From Bacteroides sp. (GTDB lineage Bacteria > Bacteroidota > Bacteroidia > Bacteroidales > Muribaculaceae), in the NCBI GenBank assembly GCA_014802045.1, contig JAAVDA010000013.1, positions 1 to 64,000 of the forward strand: DNA of 64,000 nucleotides, in the 5' to 3' direction. The position numbers and the translations under genes are program-made. A model generated the notes under the pieces. It ran no database searches. It was not told the DNA's origin and was given only the letters and a program-made list of their open reading frames with translations. Within the stretch, counting starts at the first letter, position 1. Every line of letters starts with the position of its first letter. This document shows positions 8,601-19,821 of the stretch, one piece after another.

Positions 8601-9238
8601 GGCTGTTCTTCAGGAGATTCGTCAGGGAGGACCACACGATAGGCCGATTCGGCGGGATTAAAACGCCCGTCGCAAAGATGACGCCAGATGCGCAGGCAAG
8701 CCCAGGCATCAATCGAGGCATAAATCTGTTGAGGCACAGTGAGCTCGGGAGCCTCCCAATTGGTGAGCCGCTGACTCTTCGAGATTCGTTCGCCGAATAT
8801 TATTGCATAGACTTTCTGCAGGCTCATATCGGCAATCTCATAGGAGCGCACAGCTTTCTGAAGATCGACAAACCCTGCGGGAGCAAACGGAGCAAGACGA
8901 TTGAGCACCATAAAATCATCTTTGAGCGACAATCCGACCTTCGTGAAAGAAGCATCCTGCATAAACTCCTGAAGGATGGGCATGAACCCAATTTTATTGA
9001 GCCTGAAAAGATAGCAATGAGCGCCGGTGGAAATCTGGATGAGCGACACCTTGTTGACCTGTCCTTTTCGAAACGAAGGCTTTGTCTCAGTGTCGAATCC
9101 CACCACATCATATCGGCGTATATCATCTAATGCCCTGACAGCATCGTCGGGAGTCTCGATGACCGATATCGTGCCGGGGTATTCCACCGGAGGCAGCTGT
9201 GACAACTGTTCTTTCGTGATTTTTATAACGGTATTCAC
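8597..9238 (-). CDS. 3'-5' exonuclease, DEDD superfamily (RNase D / WRN-like)
   Basis: A 213-residue stand-alone exonuclease domain. ExoI is VVGFDTETKP (first catalytic Asp/Glu), ExoII is KVGLSLKDD and ExoIII is QQIYASIDAWA, a DEDDy pattern with the Tyr four residues before the last Asp. No HRDC domain is present, so it is shorter than E. coli RNase D and closer to WRN-exonuclease-like proteins. It degrades nucleic acid 3' ends with two metal ions; the substrate (RNA or DNA) cannot be deduced. A TAATTTTG box on the minus strand (9277-9270) lies 31 bases upstream. It forms an operon with the small membrane protein. Confidence 0.88.
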   Translation of the reverse strand: MNTVIKITKEQLSQLPPVEYPGTISVIETPDDAVRALDDIRRYDVVGFDTETKPSFRKGQVNKVSLIQISTGAHCYLFRLNKIGFMPILQEFMQDASFTKVGLSLKDDFMVLNRLAPFAPAGFVDLQKAVRSYEIADMSLQKVYAIIFGERISKSQRLTNWEAPELTVPQQIYASIDAWACLRIWRHLCDGRFNPAESAYRVVLPDESPEEQP

Positions 9239-9355
9239 TACTATATGGACGAATCTTAAAAACCGAGTGCAAAATTATAACACATCTGGCTTATGGAGTA
9301 TCGCTCCGTCAAATCTATTCCAACTGCTTAACAACGTTTAACACCCCGGCGGCAG

Positions 9356-10459
9356 TTAGTTTTTGTCGGGCGTGCGGGTGGGTTTTACGCGCGGAGAGGA
9401 GATGTATTGCTCGTAGTAGCTCATTATGAGCGATGTGACCGGAAGAGCTATAATCATTCCGATTATACCGAGCAGGCTGCCCCACACCGACAGAGACAGC
9501 AGAATCACTGCGGGATTCAACCCCATCTCCTTGCCCATGATATGCGGAGTGAGGATATAGTCGCAGATGCTCTGGCTTATGACGTAGACCAGCAATGACT
9601 TGCCGAACAGCCCCATGAAGGTGGTTCCTCCGTCGAGAGAATAGATGCCGCATATCAGCGCCACCGGAATCAGAGTGACATATTGGAAATAGGGAATCAT
9701 GTAGAGAATACCGACTATGAGCCCCATGGGGATGGCAAGCGGGAGACCTATGATTGAAAAGCCGATGCAATAGAATATAGCTGCGCAGATTGCCACATAA
9801 CCCTGTCCGCGGAAATAATGATCCATGTTGGTCTGCACGTTGCGCACCACCACCATTGCGCTGTCGCGGTATTTATGGGGCACGATAAGCTTGAATCCCC
9901 TCACTATCTGAGGATAGTCTATAAGGATGAAAAGCACATAGACCAGGGTCAGAGCCCATTCTAGCACTTCCATAATCACGCTCAGCGACTCGTTGAGCAG
10001 TGATGTGCCTTTGCTTATCAGTGTGCCTATATGCAGCTCTGACAGCTGAGCTTTCAGTTCATTGGGGTTGATATGATGTTCGACCCAGTTGATCACATTC
10101 ACATATTCTTTTGGAAGTGAACGTTTGCCGGAGCTGACATTGTGGATTATAGCATTTAGGGTGTCGAGTTCGTTTACCACATGAGGCAGAAAAAAATAAA
10201 CTATGCCGGTGAGCACAATCGCCACTTCAAGAAGAGCGAGAATCGAGGAAATCACCCGTCCTTTTTCATGAATCATGCGCCGGTTGAGTCCCACAAGCGG
10301 CTGAAGAAGATAGGCAATGAAACATGCCACGAAAAAAGGGAGCAGCACATGGCTGAGATAGCCTATCAGCATTACAAGTGAGACAGTGAGAACAAGGCCT
10401 ATAATCAGTTTCATGATTCGGTCTGTATTCCAATAGGGGATATATTCAGGTGTGGGCAT
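9356..10459 (-). CDS. AI-2E family transporter (PerM/YdiK-like permease)
   Basis: A 367-residue membrane protein with paired hydrophobic segments at about 16-50 and 60-85, a soluble helical region (about 95-160), and about five more segments to residue 350. Family hallmarks include FFVACFIAYLLQPLV near the N-terminus and GLPLAIPMGLIVGILYMIPYF in the C-terminal half (read in pieces). The family name comes from an autoinducer-2 exporter, but most members have unknown substrates, some being Na+/H+ antiporters. It is transcribed from its own promoter at 10517-10547, whose -33 region lies in the loop of a strong inverted repeat. Confidence 0.88.
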   Translation of the reverse strand: MPTPEYIPYWNTDRIMKLIIGLVLTVSLVMLIGYLSHVLLPFFVACFIAYLLQPLVGLNRRMIHEKGRVISSILALLEVAIVLTGIVYFFLPHVVNELDTLNAIIHNVSSGKRSLPKEYVNVINWVEHHINPNELKAQLSELHIGTLISKGTSLLNESLSVIMEVLEWALTLVYVLFILIDYPQIVRGFKLIVPHKYRDSAMVVVRNVQTNMDHYFRGQGYVAICAAIFYCIGFSIIGLPLAIPMGLIVGILYMIPYFQYVTLIPVALICGIYSLDGGTTFMGLFGKSLLVYVISQSICDYILTPHIMGKEMGLNPAVILLSLSVWGSLLGIIGMIIALPVTSLIMSYYEQYISSPRVKPTRTPDKN

Positions 10460-10516
10460 AGTGTGATTGATTTTAACGTAGCCGCGGAGACTCTACCTCT
10501 TACGCGCTTTATGCCA

Positions 10517-10547
10517 CAAATATAACGCAAAATCGCGTGCATGCCAA
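10517..10547 (-). promoter_or_regulatory. Promoter of the AI-2E transporter gene
   Basis: On the minus strand TATATTTG (10524-10517) is preceded by TTG (10547-10545) with a 20-base spacer. The TTG lies in the loop of the inverted repeat at 10534-10566. Confidence 0.75.
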
Positions 10548-10566
10548 ATTTTCATGCATGCACGCG
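10534..10566. repeat. 10-bp perfect inverted repeat between M28 and AI-2E genes
   Basis: CGCGTGCATG (10534-10543) and CATGCACGCG (10557-10566) form a perfect stem with a 13-base loop. It lies after the M28 gene stop and on top of the -33 region of the next promoter. It may end the M28 transcript, though the T-run is weak, or act as an operator. Confidence 0.65.
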
Positions 10567-10624
10567 TGTGTGATAGCGGGGAAAGGGTGAGGGGTGAGCT
10601 ATAAGGGGCCTCTTGATGGGCTTT

Positions 10625-11638
10625 TCAGCGCGCTGAGGGCTTTTCGCGCATAATTACATTGAGAACCGTCTGGCCAACCGCTCTCAAGGGGTTGATGTCG
10701 ATGCATGCAAGGTCGTCGTGGAGAGTATGCCATGTGGGAGGGAAAGATCTGGTTATGGCATTGTTGCACTCCACGATGTCTATACACGGTATGCCTGCAC
10801 GGTCTATGAATATGTGGTCATCTACAATCGAGCCTCCGACTTCGTTGATGAAAGTCTGCGACAGGCCATTGCGTGCGGCTTCGCCCCACACTTTATCTAC
10901 TACGGAGCGGGCGGTCTTGTCTGAGAAAAATTCGCGGTGGAAGCGTGCGTTAGTCCCTGCAATCATATCGAGCACAATGCCATAGCGGGGACGGTTGGCG
11001 TCTGTATATGGCATATGCTCGGCCCAATACTGCGTGCCCAGACACCATGAGTCTTCGTGCATGCTGAATCCTCCGGAGTCGCCATAATCTTCCGCGTCTA
11101 CAAGAAGGATATCTACGCCGATTTCAGGCCGGTTCTCGCCGATTATGCGTGCGATTTCAAGGAGCGCTCCAACGCCACTGGCTCCGTCGTTGGCTCCGCT
11201 GATGGGTGTGTTGCGCTTGTTCTGATCGGCTTCATTGTCGGCCCAGGGGCGGGTGTCGTAGTGTGCGGCGAGTATCACCCGGTCTGTGGCCTTGGTGTTA
11301 TACATCGCCATTATGTTGGTAATGGGGAGTTCGTCGCCGGTGAAGGCCGACACCTGTGCATTCTGCACGATCAGACTGTCGGGTGAGGTAAGGGCAAGCA
11401 TTTCTGCGAGCCATTCCGCACAGCGGCGGTGGGAGTCTGTGCCGGGCACACGCGGCCCGAACTCCACCTGCTTCTTAATATACGAGTAGGCTGAGTCGGC
11501 GTTAAATGTGAGTTGATTTCTTGAGGCTTCGGCTGCTTCTGCGGGATTGGTTGCCGTGGTTGTTGCGTTGCCGGCCTGACGGCATCCGCAGAGTGATATG
11601 ATGGCGGATAGCGAGAGGGTTAGGAAGAAGTGTCGCAT
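10625..11638 (-). CDS. M28-family lipoprotein, glutaminyl-peptide cyclotransferase-like
   Basis: This 337-residue protein has a lipoprotein signal with lipobox LCGC (Cys19). The catalytic domain shows the M28 zinc-site pattern: AAHYDTRPWAD (first His/Asp), NDGASGVGALLEIAR (bridging Asp) and LLVDAEDYGD (acidic residues). Bacteroidota members of this size and motif set are often glutaminyl cyclases, which convert N-terminal Gln to pyroglutamate on exported proteins; aminopeptidase activity is the alternative. The likely location is the periplasm or outer membrane. A TAACTTTG box (11683-11676, minus) lies about 40 bases before the ATG. It is divergent from ligA. Confidence 0.82.
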   Translation of the reverse strand: MRHFFLTLSLSAIISLCGCRQAGNATTTATNPAEAAEASRNQLTFNADSAYSYIKKQVEFGPRVPGTDSHRRCAEWLAEMLALTSPDSLIVQNAQVSAFTGDELPITNIMAMYNTKATDRVILAAHYDTRPWADNEADQNKRNTPISGANDGASGVGALLEIARIIGENRPEIGVDILLVDAEDYGDSGGFSMHEDSWCLGTQYWAEHMPYTDANRPRYGIVLDMIAGTNARFHREFFSDKTARSVVDKVWGEAARNGLSQTFINEVGGSIVDDHIFIDRAGIPCIDIVECNNAITRSFPPTWHTLHDDLACIDINPLRAVGQTVLNVIMREKPSAR

Positions 11639-11769
11639 CTGTGTCAGTTAGTCATTGTGCGCTTAATTGCATCGGCAAAGTTACGAAATTGTTACGGATA
11701 TATTGCAATAAATCCCTATTTAACAGTCCGCCCACACTTAAATTTTGTTAACACACAACTACGGGTGGT

Positions 11770-11800
11770 TTGGACGGGCGAGTCTAATCTACTATCTTTG
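11770..11800 (+). promoter_or_regulatory. Promoter of ligA
   Basis: TTG (11770-11772), a 20-base spacer and TATCTTTG (11793-11800) match the Bacteroidota consensus. The leader to the ATG at 11825 is about 17 bases. Confidence 0.8.
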
Positions 11801-11803
11801 TAG

Positions 11804-13843
<2,040 letters not shown>

Positions 13844-14017
13844 GGTGCGAGAAAGACTGATGCAGAACAGGTCATGAAGATCAGTATGCACAATCCTGCG
13901 CGCCACACATTGCTCCGTCACTGCGCGAACACAGCTGCACAACGCTTGGCCGCCCGGTATTAACAAATATTGGGTAACGGGGCCTGATTTTCACGACTTA
14001 CTTACAAAAAATAGTGT

Positions 14018-14025
14018 TAACTTTG
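14018..14025 (+). promoter_or_regulatory. Promoter -7 box for the beta-barrel gene
   Basis: TAACTTTG matches TAnnTTTG and lies 25 bases before the ATG at 14051. No convincing -33 TTG is seen. Confidence 0.5.
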
Positions 14026-14050
14026 CCGCGAATACTAAAATAAACTAAAA

Positions 14051-14665
14051 ATGAAAACACTCAAAAGTATTATCGCCGTAGTTGTTGTGGCTGTTGCCGC
14101 TCTCGCAGCCCAGCCCGCGCACGCACAGTTCCGTTTCGGCCCGAAAGTGGGTCTCAACGTCAACAGACTTCATCTCAGTGATGCCTCGGCCAACCTCGAC
14201 GGTAACAACCGTGCCGGATTCAATGCCGGTGCGATGGTAGAATTTACCGCCCCGATTATCGGTGTGGGCGTGGATGTGTCGGCCATGTATGTGCGTCGCA
14301 CTGCCAAATTCATGCGTCAGAATAATCTCCAGTTTGACCGTCGCGACTACTTTGAGATTCCCGTAAATCTTAAGTGGAAGATGAACATTCCTGTGGTCAA
14401 CAACATCATCCGCCCCTATCTTGCCACCGGTCCCAGCTTTGCAGTGCTGACAAGCCGCAAGGCCATCAGCGATTTCCGCAACAAGAAGTGTGACGTGGCC
14501 TGGAACTTCGGCTTCGGCGTTGAACTCCTCAAGCATGTGCAGGTAGGCGCAAGCTACGGTCTTGGTCTCACCAAGGCATTTGAGACTGTGGGCACAGGGG
14601 TTCAGGCTGCCGGTATCGAAGGTAAGAACCGCTACTGGACTATCACTGCCGCCTATCTCTTCTGA
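14051..14665 (+). CDS. Small outer membrane beta-barrel protein (OMP_b-brl_2 / PorT-like)
   Basis: A 204-residue protein with a clear Sec signal peptide ending near AQPAHAQ (about residue 26). The mature part has alternating hydrophobic beta strands and typical family pieces: FGPKVGLNVNRL at the start, LKWKMNIPVVNNIIRPYLATG in the middle (short strands), and a terminal aromatic strand ending WTITAAYLF. This is the porin-family beta-barrel type common in Bacteroidota (PF13568-like), predicted eight strands. The function is unknown; PorT, one relative, takes part in type IX secretion. It is a single gene with its own promoter box and a strong terminator. Confidence 0.85.
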   Translation: MKTLKSIIAVVVVAVAALAAQPAHAQFRFGPKVGLNVNRLHLSDASANLDGNNRAGFNAGAMVEFTAPIIGVGVDVSAMYVRRTAKFMRQNNLQFDRRDYFEIPVNLKWKMNIPVVNNIIRPYLATGPSFAVLTSRKAISDFRNKKCDVAWNFGFGVELLKHVQVGASYGLGLTKAFETVGTGVQAAGIEGKNRYWTITAAYLF

Positions 14666-14695
14666 TAGACCCGGCTTGAAAAGACCGCGATACAG

Positions 14696-14743
14696 AATCG
14701 GCGGCATCACTCCCGGAGTGGGGTTGATGCCGCCGATTTATTT
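14696..14743 (+). terminator. Strong terminator between beta-barrel gene and bioD
   Basis: A perfect 14-bp stem (14696-14709 with 14725-14738; AATCGGCGGCATCA and its complement) closes a loop that itself holds ACTC/GAGT. It is followed by TATTTTT. It ends the beta-barrel gene transcript and may also serve the convergent bioD operon. Confidence 0.85.
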
Positions 14744-14766
14744 TTGCACGCGATTGAAAATCTGTG

Positions 14767-15408
14767 TCAGAGCGAGGGTATATCCACAATCCGCGTGGCG
14801 GGGAAATGTCGCTCCACATAGCGGGCTATGAAGTTGCGTGTGTCGGGAGCTATCACCGGGTCGTTGTCGAAGTGGTGGTTGTAGGCCACAGTGTCGATCC
14901 TCATCCCTCTCCTTTCAAGCGCTTCGAGCGAAAGGATGGTGTGATTGATACTTCCGAGGCGTCCGTTGGTCACGAGCACCACCCCGATGCCACGCTTCTG
15001 AGGATACTCGATGGTGAGCATCTCGTCGGTGAGCGGCACCATCAGACCTCCCGCTCCCTCTATCAGCACCATATCATAGCGCTCGGCCAGCAGCTCGGCG
15101 CAGCGGTCTATACGGTCAAAATCTATCTCGCGACCATCTATCCTGGTGGCGAGATGAGGCGAGGCCGGATAGCTGAAAATCTGAGGCGCAGTGATGAGCT
15201 CAGCGTCTTCGGGCAGCTCAGTGCCCATGATACGGCGATGGACGGCTATATCTTCAGAGCTGCCCTCATTGCCTGTCTGCACGAGCTTGAGAGTGGCCAC
15301 TCTCAGCCCTCTGTCCATCATCTGCCGTGCTATCCAGCCGGTGGCGTAGCTCTTACCGGCATCGGTGTCGATGCCGCTCACAAAGAGCATTTTGTCAGTA
15401 TGTTTCAT
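14767..15408 (-). CDS. bioD: Dethiobiotin synthetase BioD
   Basis: A 213-residue ATP-dependent ligase that closes the ureido ring of dethiobiotin from 7,8-diaminopelargonate and CO2 in biotin synthesis. The P-loop GIDTDAGKS (12-20) matches the BioD form GTDTxxGKT with the DAGKS variant seen in Bacteroides. The second-half motif LIEGAGGLMVPL (about 98-109) is the BioD Glu-Gly-Ala-Gly-Gly loop. The start overlaps the lgt stop by 4 bases, so it is translated with lgt. No other bio gene is visible in the window, which fits biotin genes being scattered in this order. Confidence 0.93.
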   Translation of the reverse strand: MKHTDKMLFVSGIDTDAGKSYATGWIARQMMDRGLRVATLKLVQTGNEGSSEDIAVHRRIMGTELPEDAELITAPQIFSYPASPHLATRIDGREIDFDRIDRCAELLAERYDMVLIEGAGGLMVPLTDEMLTIEYPQKRGIGVVLVTNGRLGSINHTILSLEALERRGMRIDTVAYNHHFDNDPVIAPDTRNFIARYVERHFPATRIVDIPSL

Positions 15409-16274
15409 CTTTTACCGGATGTTTGGGGAGTTTCGTCGGCAAACCGGTTGGGGAAACTGAGTTTCACCTTCGGGCGCGACATGGCGTAAATGACCAGCGC
15501 AACCCCTGCAAGAATAAACGGTATGCTTAGAAGCTGACCCATGTTGAGCACCATATCTGCCTCAAAATCCACCTGATCGTTCTTAATGAACTCTATCAGA
15601 AATCTCGGGAGGAAGATACCGATAAGAAACACTCCGAATATAAGCCCCGGACGCTCCTCGGCATTCTTGCGCCAGTACATCCACATCAGCAGAGCGAAGA
15701 GCGCGAAATAGCACAATGCCTCATATATCTGCGTCGGATGGCAGGCCTGACCCTCATAGAGCATATGCCATTCGCGCGAACGAAGAAACATAAAGCCCCA
15801 GGGAAGGGTGGTTGCGGTGCCGAATATCTCCGAATTCATCAGATTGCCGAGACGAATCATGCCGCCCACGAGGGCTATCGGGATGACAAGACGGTCGAAA
15901 GTCCAGATCGGATTGCGCCTGGTGGTGAATATCGAGAAGAGAATCACGGCAAGAATTATGGCGATAGTGCCACCATGACTTGCCAGTCCGCCTTCCCACA
16001 CATAAAGTATTTCCAGCGGGTGCTGACTGTAATAGCTCCACTCGTAGAAGAACACATGACCCAGACGGGCGCCTATGATAGTGGCTCCTACCACCCACAT
16101 CAGCAGTATGCCGAGCCATTTCTCGGGCGCACCCTCGTGGCGGAATATCCGCCCGAGGATATTATAGCCCAGCAGAAATCCGACGGCAAACATCATGCCA
16201 TACCATCTCACCGTGAGGGGACCGATGGAAAAAAGCTCGGGGCTGGCATTCCAGACTACAAAATCAGGCAGCAT
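15405..16274 (-). CDS. lgt: Prolipoprotein diacylglyceryl transferase
   Basis: A 289-residue inner-membrane enzyme with about seven membrane segments that transfers diacylglycerol from phosphatidylglycerol to the lipobox cysteine of prolipoproteins. It carries the Lgt signature GGMIRLGNLMNSE and the essential His in GGLASHGGTIA. I place the start at 16274 (MLPDFVVW), because a start at 16301 would overlap glyA by 11 bases and lengthen the N-terminus beyond the family. It lies between glyA and bioD in one minus-strand operon. Its substrates include the many lipoproteins of this window (HlyD, M28, ApbE, GH16, TamA). Confidence 0.95.
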   Translation of the reverse strand: MLPDFVVWNASPELFSIGPLTVRWYGMMFAVGFLLGYNILGRIFRHEGAPEKWLGILLMWVVGATIIGARLGHVFFYEWSYYSQHPLEILYVWEGGLASHGGTIAIILAVILFSIFTTRRNPIWTFDRLVIPIALVGGMIRLGNLMNSEIFGTATTLPWGFMFLRSREWHMLYEGQACHPTQIYEALCYFALFALLMWMYWRKNAEERPGLIFGVFLIGIFLPRFLIEFIKNDQVDFEADMVLNMGQLLSIPFILAGVALVIYAMSRPKVKLSFPNRFADETPQTSGKR

Positions 16275-16290
16275 CGCTAAGGCTTCCGGT

Positions 16291-17571
16291 TTAGTAGGCA
16301 AAGATGGGATAAGCGGCCATCATATCGTTGACCTTGGAGCGCACGTCGGCTATCACGGCCTGATCTTCAGGAGCGGAGAGCACACGGTCTATGAATTCCA
16401 CGATGGTGTTCATCTCAGCATCTTTCACGCCGCGGGTTGTGATAGCGGGAGTGCCGAGGCGTATGCCTGAGGTCTGGAAGGGTGAGCGGCTGTCGAAAGG
16501 CACCATGTTTTTATTGGCTGTGATGTCGGCTTCTACGAGCGCCTTTTCAGCCACCTTGCCGGTGAGTTCGGGGAATTTGGTGCGGAGGTCAACGAGCACA
16601 CAGTGATTGTCTGTGCCGCCCGACACTATGTTGTAGCCGCGTGCAATCAGTGCGTCGGCCATAGCAGCGGCGTTTTTCTTCACCTGCATCTGATATTCCT
16701 TGTATTCGGGCTTGAGAGCTTCGCCGAATGCCACAGCTTTGGCAGCTATCACGTGTTCGAGCGGGCCGCCCTGCACCCCGGGGAACACAGCCGAATCAAT
16801 CAGCTGCGACATCATCTTCACCTGTCCCTTGGGAGTCTTCTTGCCCCAGGGATTCTCGAAGTCTTCGCCGAGCAGGATGAGGCCGCCACGCGGACCGCGG
16901 AGGGTTTTGTGGGTTGTCGAGGTGACGATGTGGGCATATTTGAGAGGATTGTCGAGCAGACCTGCAGCGATGAGTCCGGCCGGATGGGCCATATCGATCA
17001 TCAGGAGAGCACCCACTTCGTCGGCAATCTTACGCATACGGGCATAGTCCCATTCGCGCGAATAGGCGCTGGCACCACCCACAATGAGTTTCGGACGTTC
17101 GCGACGAGCCACTTCCTCCATCTGGTCGTAGTCTACCAGACCTGTCTCTTTGTCTACATTATATTCCAGCGCCTGGAACATCAGGCCTGAGAAATTCACA
17201 GGGCTGCCGTGAGACAGATGGCCTCCGTGAGAGAGGTTGAGGCCGAGGAATTTGTCACCGGGATTGAGGGCGGTCATAAACACAGCCATATTGGCCTGCG
17301 CACCCGAATGGGGCTGCACATTGGCATAAGCGGCTCCGAAGAGCTTCTTCACACGGTCTATGGCTATCTGCTCCACCTCGTCGACCACCTGGCAGCCGCC
17401 ATAGTAGCGGTGGCCGGGATAGCCTTCGGCATATTTGTTGGTGAGGCACGAGCCCATGGCAGCCATCACTTCGTCGCTGACAAAGTTTTCACTGGCTATC
17501 AGCTCTATCCCTTTTTTCTGGCGCTGATGCTCGCGCTCGATGAGGTTGAAGATCTCGGTGTCTTTTTCCAT
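16291..17571 (-). CDS. glyA: Serine hydroxymethyltransferase
   Basis: A 426-residue PLP enzyme that interconverts serine and glycine with transfer of the one-carbon unit to tetrahydrofolate. The PLP lysine lies in [15 protein letters not shown]. Other family stretches are [10 protein letters not shown] near the start and YPGHRYYGG. The start is set at the ATG at 17571 ([12 protein letters not shown]), which matches family length; a longer frame to 17649 adds an Arg-rich tail without resemblance. A TAATTTTG box on the minus strand (17644-17637) is 65 bases upstream. It is the first gene of glyA-lgt-bioD. Confidence 0.97.
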   Translation of the reverse strand: MEKDTEIFNLIEREHQRQKKGIELIASENFVSDEVMAAMGSCLTNKYAEGYPGHRYYGGCQVVDEVEQIAIDRVKKLFGAAYANVQPHSGAQANMAVFMTALNPGDKFLGLNLSHGGHLSHGSPVNFSGLMFQALEYNVDKETGLVDYDQMEEVARRERPKLIVGGASAYSREWDYARMRKIADEVGALLMIDMAHPAGLIAAGLLDNPLKYAHIVTSTTHKTLRGPRGGLILLGEDFENPWGKKTPKGQVKMMSQLIDSAVFPGVQGGPLEHVIAAKAVAFGEALKPEYKEYQMQVKKNAAAMADALIARGYNIVSGGTDNHCVLVDLRTKFPELTGKVAEKALVEADITANKNMVPFDSRSPFQTSGIRLGTPAITTRGVKDAEMNTIVEFIDRVLSAPEDQAVIADVRSKVNDMMAAYPIFAY

Positions 17572-17636
17572 TGTCGTTATCTTGTTTAATGTAATGCGGT
17601 TGGGGAGACGCCTGGTGCATCTCCGTTTTAGCGTTG

Positions 17637-17644
17637 CAAAATTA
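17637..17644 (-). promoter_or_regulatory. Promoter -7 box for glyA-lgt-bioD
   Basis: On the minus strand TAATTTTG lies 65 bases before the glyA ATG. The -33 position has no TTG at standard distance. Confidence 0.45.
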
Positions 17645-17687
17645 CGCAAAAAAATCGGGTTGACTTATCCCCGGCCGGGAGATGAGT

Positions 17688-18269
17688 TCATTTTTTCTTC
17701 TTCACAGACCATCCGAAGTGGCCCAGCTCGGCTCCCTGCGAGTAGTAGTGGCCGTGGGCATAGTTCATTAGTCCGGCTTCGGAGAGCATGAATCGCCCGG
17801 TCTCGGCATCCATAAGCCTGCCGTCAGGAAGCACTGCCAACACTTCAGCCAGAAACATGTGGTGACTTCCAAGCGCCATAATTTCTTTCACCCGGCATTC
17901 GATGGCCAGCGGCGACTCCTCTATATACGGGCACCCCACTGTCACACCCTTGGTCTTGTGCAGCCCGGCGGCGGTCCATTTGTCGGTATCACGGCCCGAC
18001 TTCACTCCGCAGAGGTCTGTGGCACGCGCCATATCGGCCGTTGTGAGGTTGACGGTAAATTCCATGCGTTCCTTTATGAGGCCGTAGCTGTAGCGCTCGG
18101 GGCGCACGGATATGTAGAGCATTGCCGGATCCGTACAAATTGTACCGGTCCAGGCCACAGTGATAAGGTTGGCATGGTCATAGTCACCGCAGCTCACTAT
18201 CACGGCCGGCACAGGATAGACCATCGTGCCGGGTTTCCATATCTCGCGAATCTTCTGATTTTGTTTCAT
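17688..18269 (-). CDS. Flavin reductase-like protein (FMN-binding split barrel)
   Basis: A 193-residue protein with the flavin-reductase fold pattern. MVYPVPAVIVSCGD is the first strand, NLITVAWTGTICTDPAML the FMN-binding region, SVRPERYSYGLI follows, then EFTVNLTTADMA. Family members use NAD(P)H to reduce flavin or bind FMN. I chose the ATG at 18269 (MKQNQKIREIW) because upstream residues are not conserved in kind and overlap the intergenic region. It follows pyrI by 101 bases on the same strand and could be read through from pyrBI, but a link in function is not evident. Confidence 0.82.
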   Translation of the reverse strand: MKQNQKIREIWKPGTMVYPVPAVIVSCGDYDHANLITVAWTGTICTDPAMLYISVRPERYSYGLIKERMEFTVNLTTADMARATDLCGVKSGRDTDKWTAAGLHKTKGVTVGCPYIEESPLAIECRVKEIMALGSHHMFLAEVLAVLPDGRLMDAETGRFMLSEAGLMNYAHGHYYSQGAELGHFGWSVKKKK

Positions 18270-18370
18270 TCCACGGCGATTTTCAGTGGTGAACTTCGAC
18301 TTCCTCAGCGTCAGCAAGAAATCATCTCCATGAGCTGAGGGAATTTAACATTAGCGCTGAAACAAGTTTA

Positions 18371-18832
18371 TCAGATAATCTGGGCGTCGGAACTCTTCAC
18401 AGCCTTGCCGCAATAGTGACAGCGCACGGTCACATCCTCGCGGTCGGTCACTTCAAAGCGGGTGCGCATAGGCTCGTTGTTGGTGATACATTTCGGATTG
18501 CCGCAGCGTATGATTCCGACAATGGTGTCGGCCAGCTCCACGGGCCGCTTTTCAACGACCTCAAAATCGCGGATAATGTTGATTTTCGCTCCGGGGGCAA
18601 TGATTGCGATGCGGTTGAGTATGGCTTCGGGGAAAAACACATCTGCCACCTTTATGATGCCCTTACTCCCCATGCGCTTGCTGTCGAGATTATTGCCGAT
18701 GGTCACATGGCTTGGCATCTGCTCTATGCCGAGCAGTTTCACCACCTTAAAGAGCACGTTGCTCGGTATATGGTCTATCACGGTGCCGTTGCGCAGAGCC
18801 GCCACGGCCAGTTCTTTCTTATCGTTGCTCAT
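18371..18832 (-). CDS. pyrI: Aspartate carbamoyltransferase regulatory subunit
   Basis: A 153-residue regulatory chain. The N-terminal nucleotide-binding domain starts [13 protein letters not shown], where the effectors CTP/ATP bind in the family. The C-terminal zinc domain has four Cys as C-x4-C ... C-x2-C (CGNPKC, CHYC), which hold the zinc that contacts PyrB. Its start overlaps the pyrB stop by 4 bases, consistent with stoichiometric assembly of the catalytic trimers and regulatory dimers. It gives feedback control of pyrimidine synthesis. Confidence 0.96.
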   Translation of the reverse strand: MSNDKKELAVAALRNGTVIDHIPSNVLFKVVKLLGIEQMPSHVTIGNNLDSKRMGSKGIIKVADVFFPEAILNRIAIIAPGAKINIIRDFEVVEKRPVELADTIVGIIRCGNPKCITNNEPMRTRFEVTDREDVTVRCHYCGKAVKSSDAQII

Positions 18833-19761
18833 TTCTCCGGAAGTATTTCTGGTTCGATGCCGAGCGCGCGGCAGATTATGGCCTGGCGTGCAAAAAGTCC
18901 GTTGCGGGCCTGGTCGAAATAATATGCTTTGGGGTTGTCGTCCACATCCTGGTCTATCTCGGTGATGCGTGGCAGCGGGTGGAGCACTTTGAGATTGTCC
19001 TTGGCATTGGCCAGCATGGAATTGCGCAGAGTGTAGAGATTTTTCACCTTCTCATATTCCATTATGTCTGTGAACCGTTCGCGCTGCACACGGGTCATAT
19101 ACAGAATGTCTGACGAATTAATCACCTCGGGCGAGAACTCGGTGTGCTCATGATAGCGTATGCCGTGCTGATCGCAGAAATCCTTATATTCCTGAGGCAT
19201 CTTAAGCTCGTCGCAAGCCACGAAATTAAATGTGGGATTGAAATATCTCATGGCCATGAGCAGGGAGTGGACCGTGCGCCCGTATTTCAGGTCGCCCACC
19301 ATCGTAATGGTGAGATTTTCGAGAGTGCCCTGGGTCTTCTCTATCGAATAGAGGTCGAGCATAGTCTGCGAAGGATGCTGGTTGGCACCGTCGCCTGCGT
19401 TTATCACCGGCACATCGGTCACTTCTGTGGCATAGCGCGCAGCGCCCTCCAGATGATGACGCATCACGATGAGGTCTACATAGTTGCTCACCATCTTTAT
19501 GGTGTCTTTCAGAGTTTCCCCCTTGGCCGAGCTCGAAGTGCTTGCATCGGAAAATCCTATTACGCGGCCGCCGAGGCGGTTTACAGCGGTTTCAAAACTC
19601 AGGCGGGTGCGTGTGGACGGCTCGAAAAAAAGCGTGGCCACCACCTTGCCGTCGAGCACCTTGTGGTTGGGGTGCTCCTCAAAGTAGCGTGCACGCTTGA
19701 TAAGGTCGAGAATCTCGTCGCGGCTTATGTCGTCGATAGACACGAGGCTGTTCGTATTCAT
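18829..19761 (-). CDS. pyrB: Aspartate carbamoyltransferase catalytic subunit
   Basis: A 310-residue transcarbamylase that makes carbamoyl-aspartate from carbamoyl phosphate and aspartate, the committed step of pyrimidine synthesis. The carbamoyl-phosphate loop is [15 protein letters not shown], the 80s loop Ser/Lys region is SSSAKGETL, and HPLPR is near the C-terminus. All are intact. It leads the pyrBI operon, with a complete Bacteroidota promoter directly upstream (19786-19816). Confidence 0.97.
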   Translation of the reverse strand: MNTNSLVSIDDISRDEILDLIKRARYFEEHPNHKVLDGKVVATLFFEPSTRTRLSFETAVNRLGGRVIGFSDASTSSSAKGETLKDTIKMVSNYVDLIVMRHHLEGAARYATEVTDVPVINAGDGANQHPSQTMLDLYSIEKTQGTLENLTITMVGDLKYGRTVHSLLMAMRYFNPTFNFVACDELKMPQEYKDFCDQHGIRYHEHTEFSPEVINSSDILYMTRVQRERFTDIMEYEKVKNLYTLRNSMLANAKDNLKVLHPLPRITEIDQDVDDNPKAYYFDQARNGLFARQAIICRALGIEPEILPEK

Positions 19762-19785
19762 AGCGATTCACATTTTTTTGTAGCG

Positions 19786-19816
19786 CAAAGATAATACATC
19801 CCCGCGCTTTTCCCAA
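19786..19816 (-). promoter_or_regulatory. Promoter of pyrBI
   Basis: On the minus strand TTG (19816-19814), a 20-base spacer and TATCTTTG (19793-19786) match the consensus; initiation falls about 18 bases before the pyrB ATG. Confidence 0.8.
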
Positions 19817-19821
19817 AAAAA

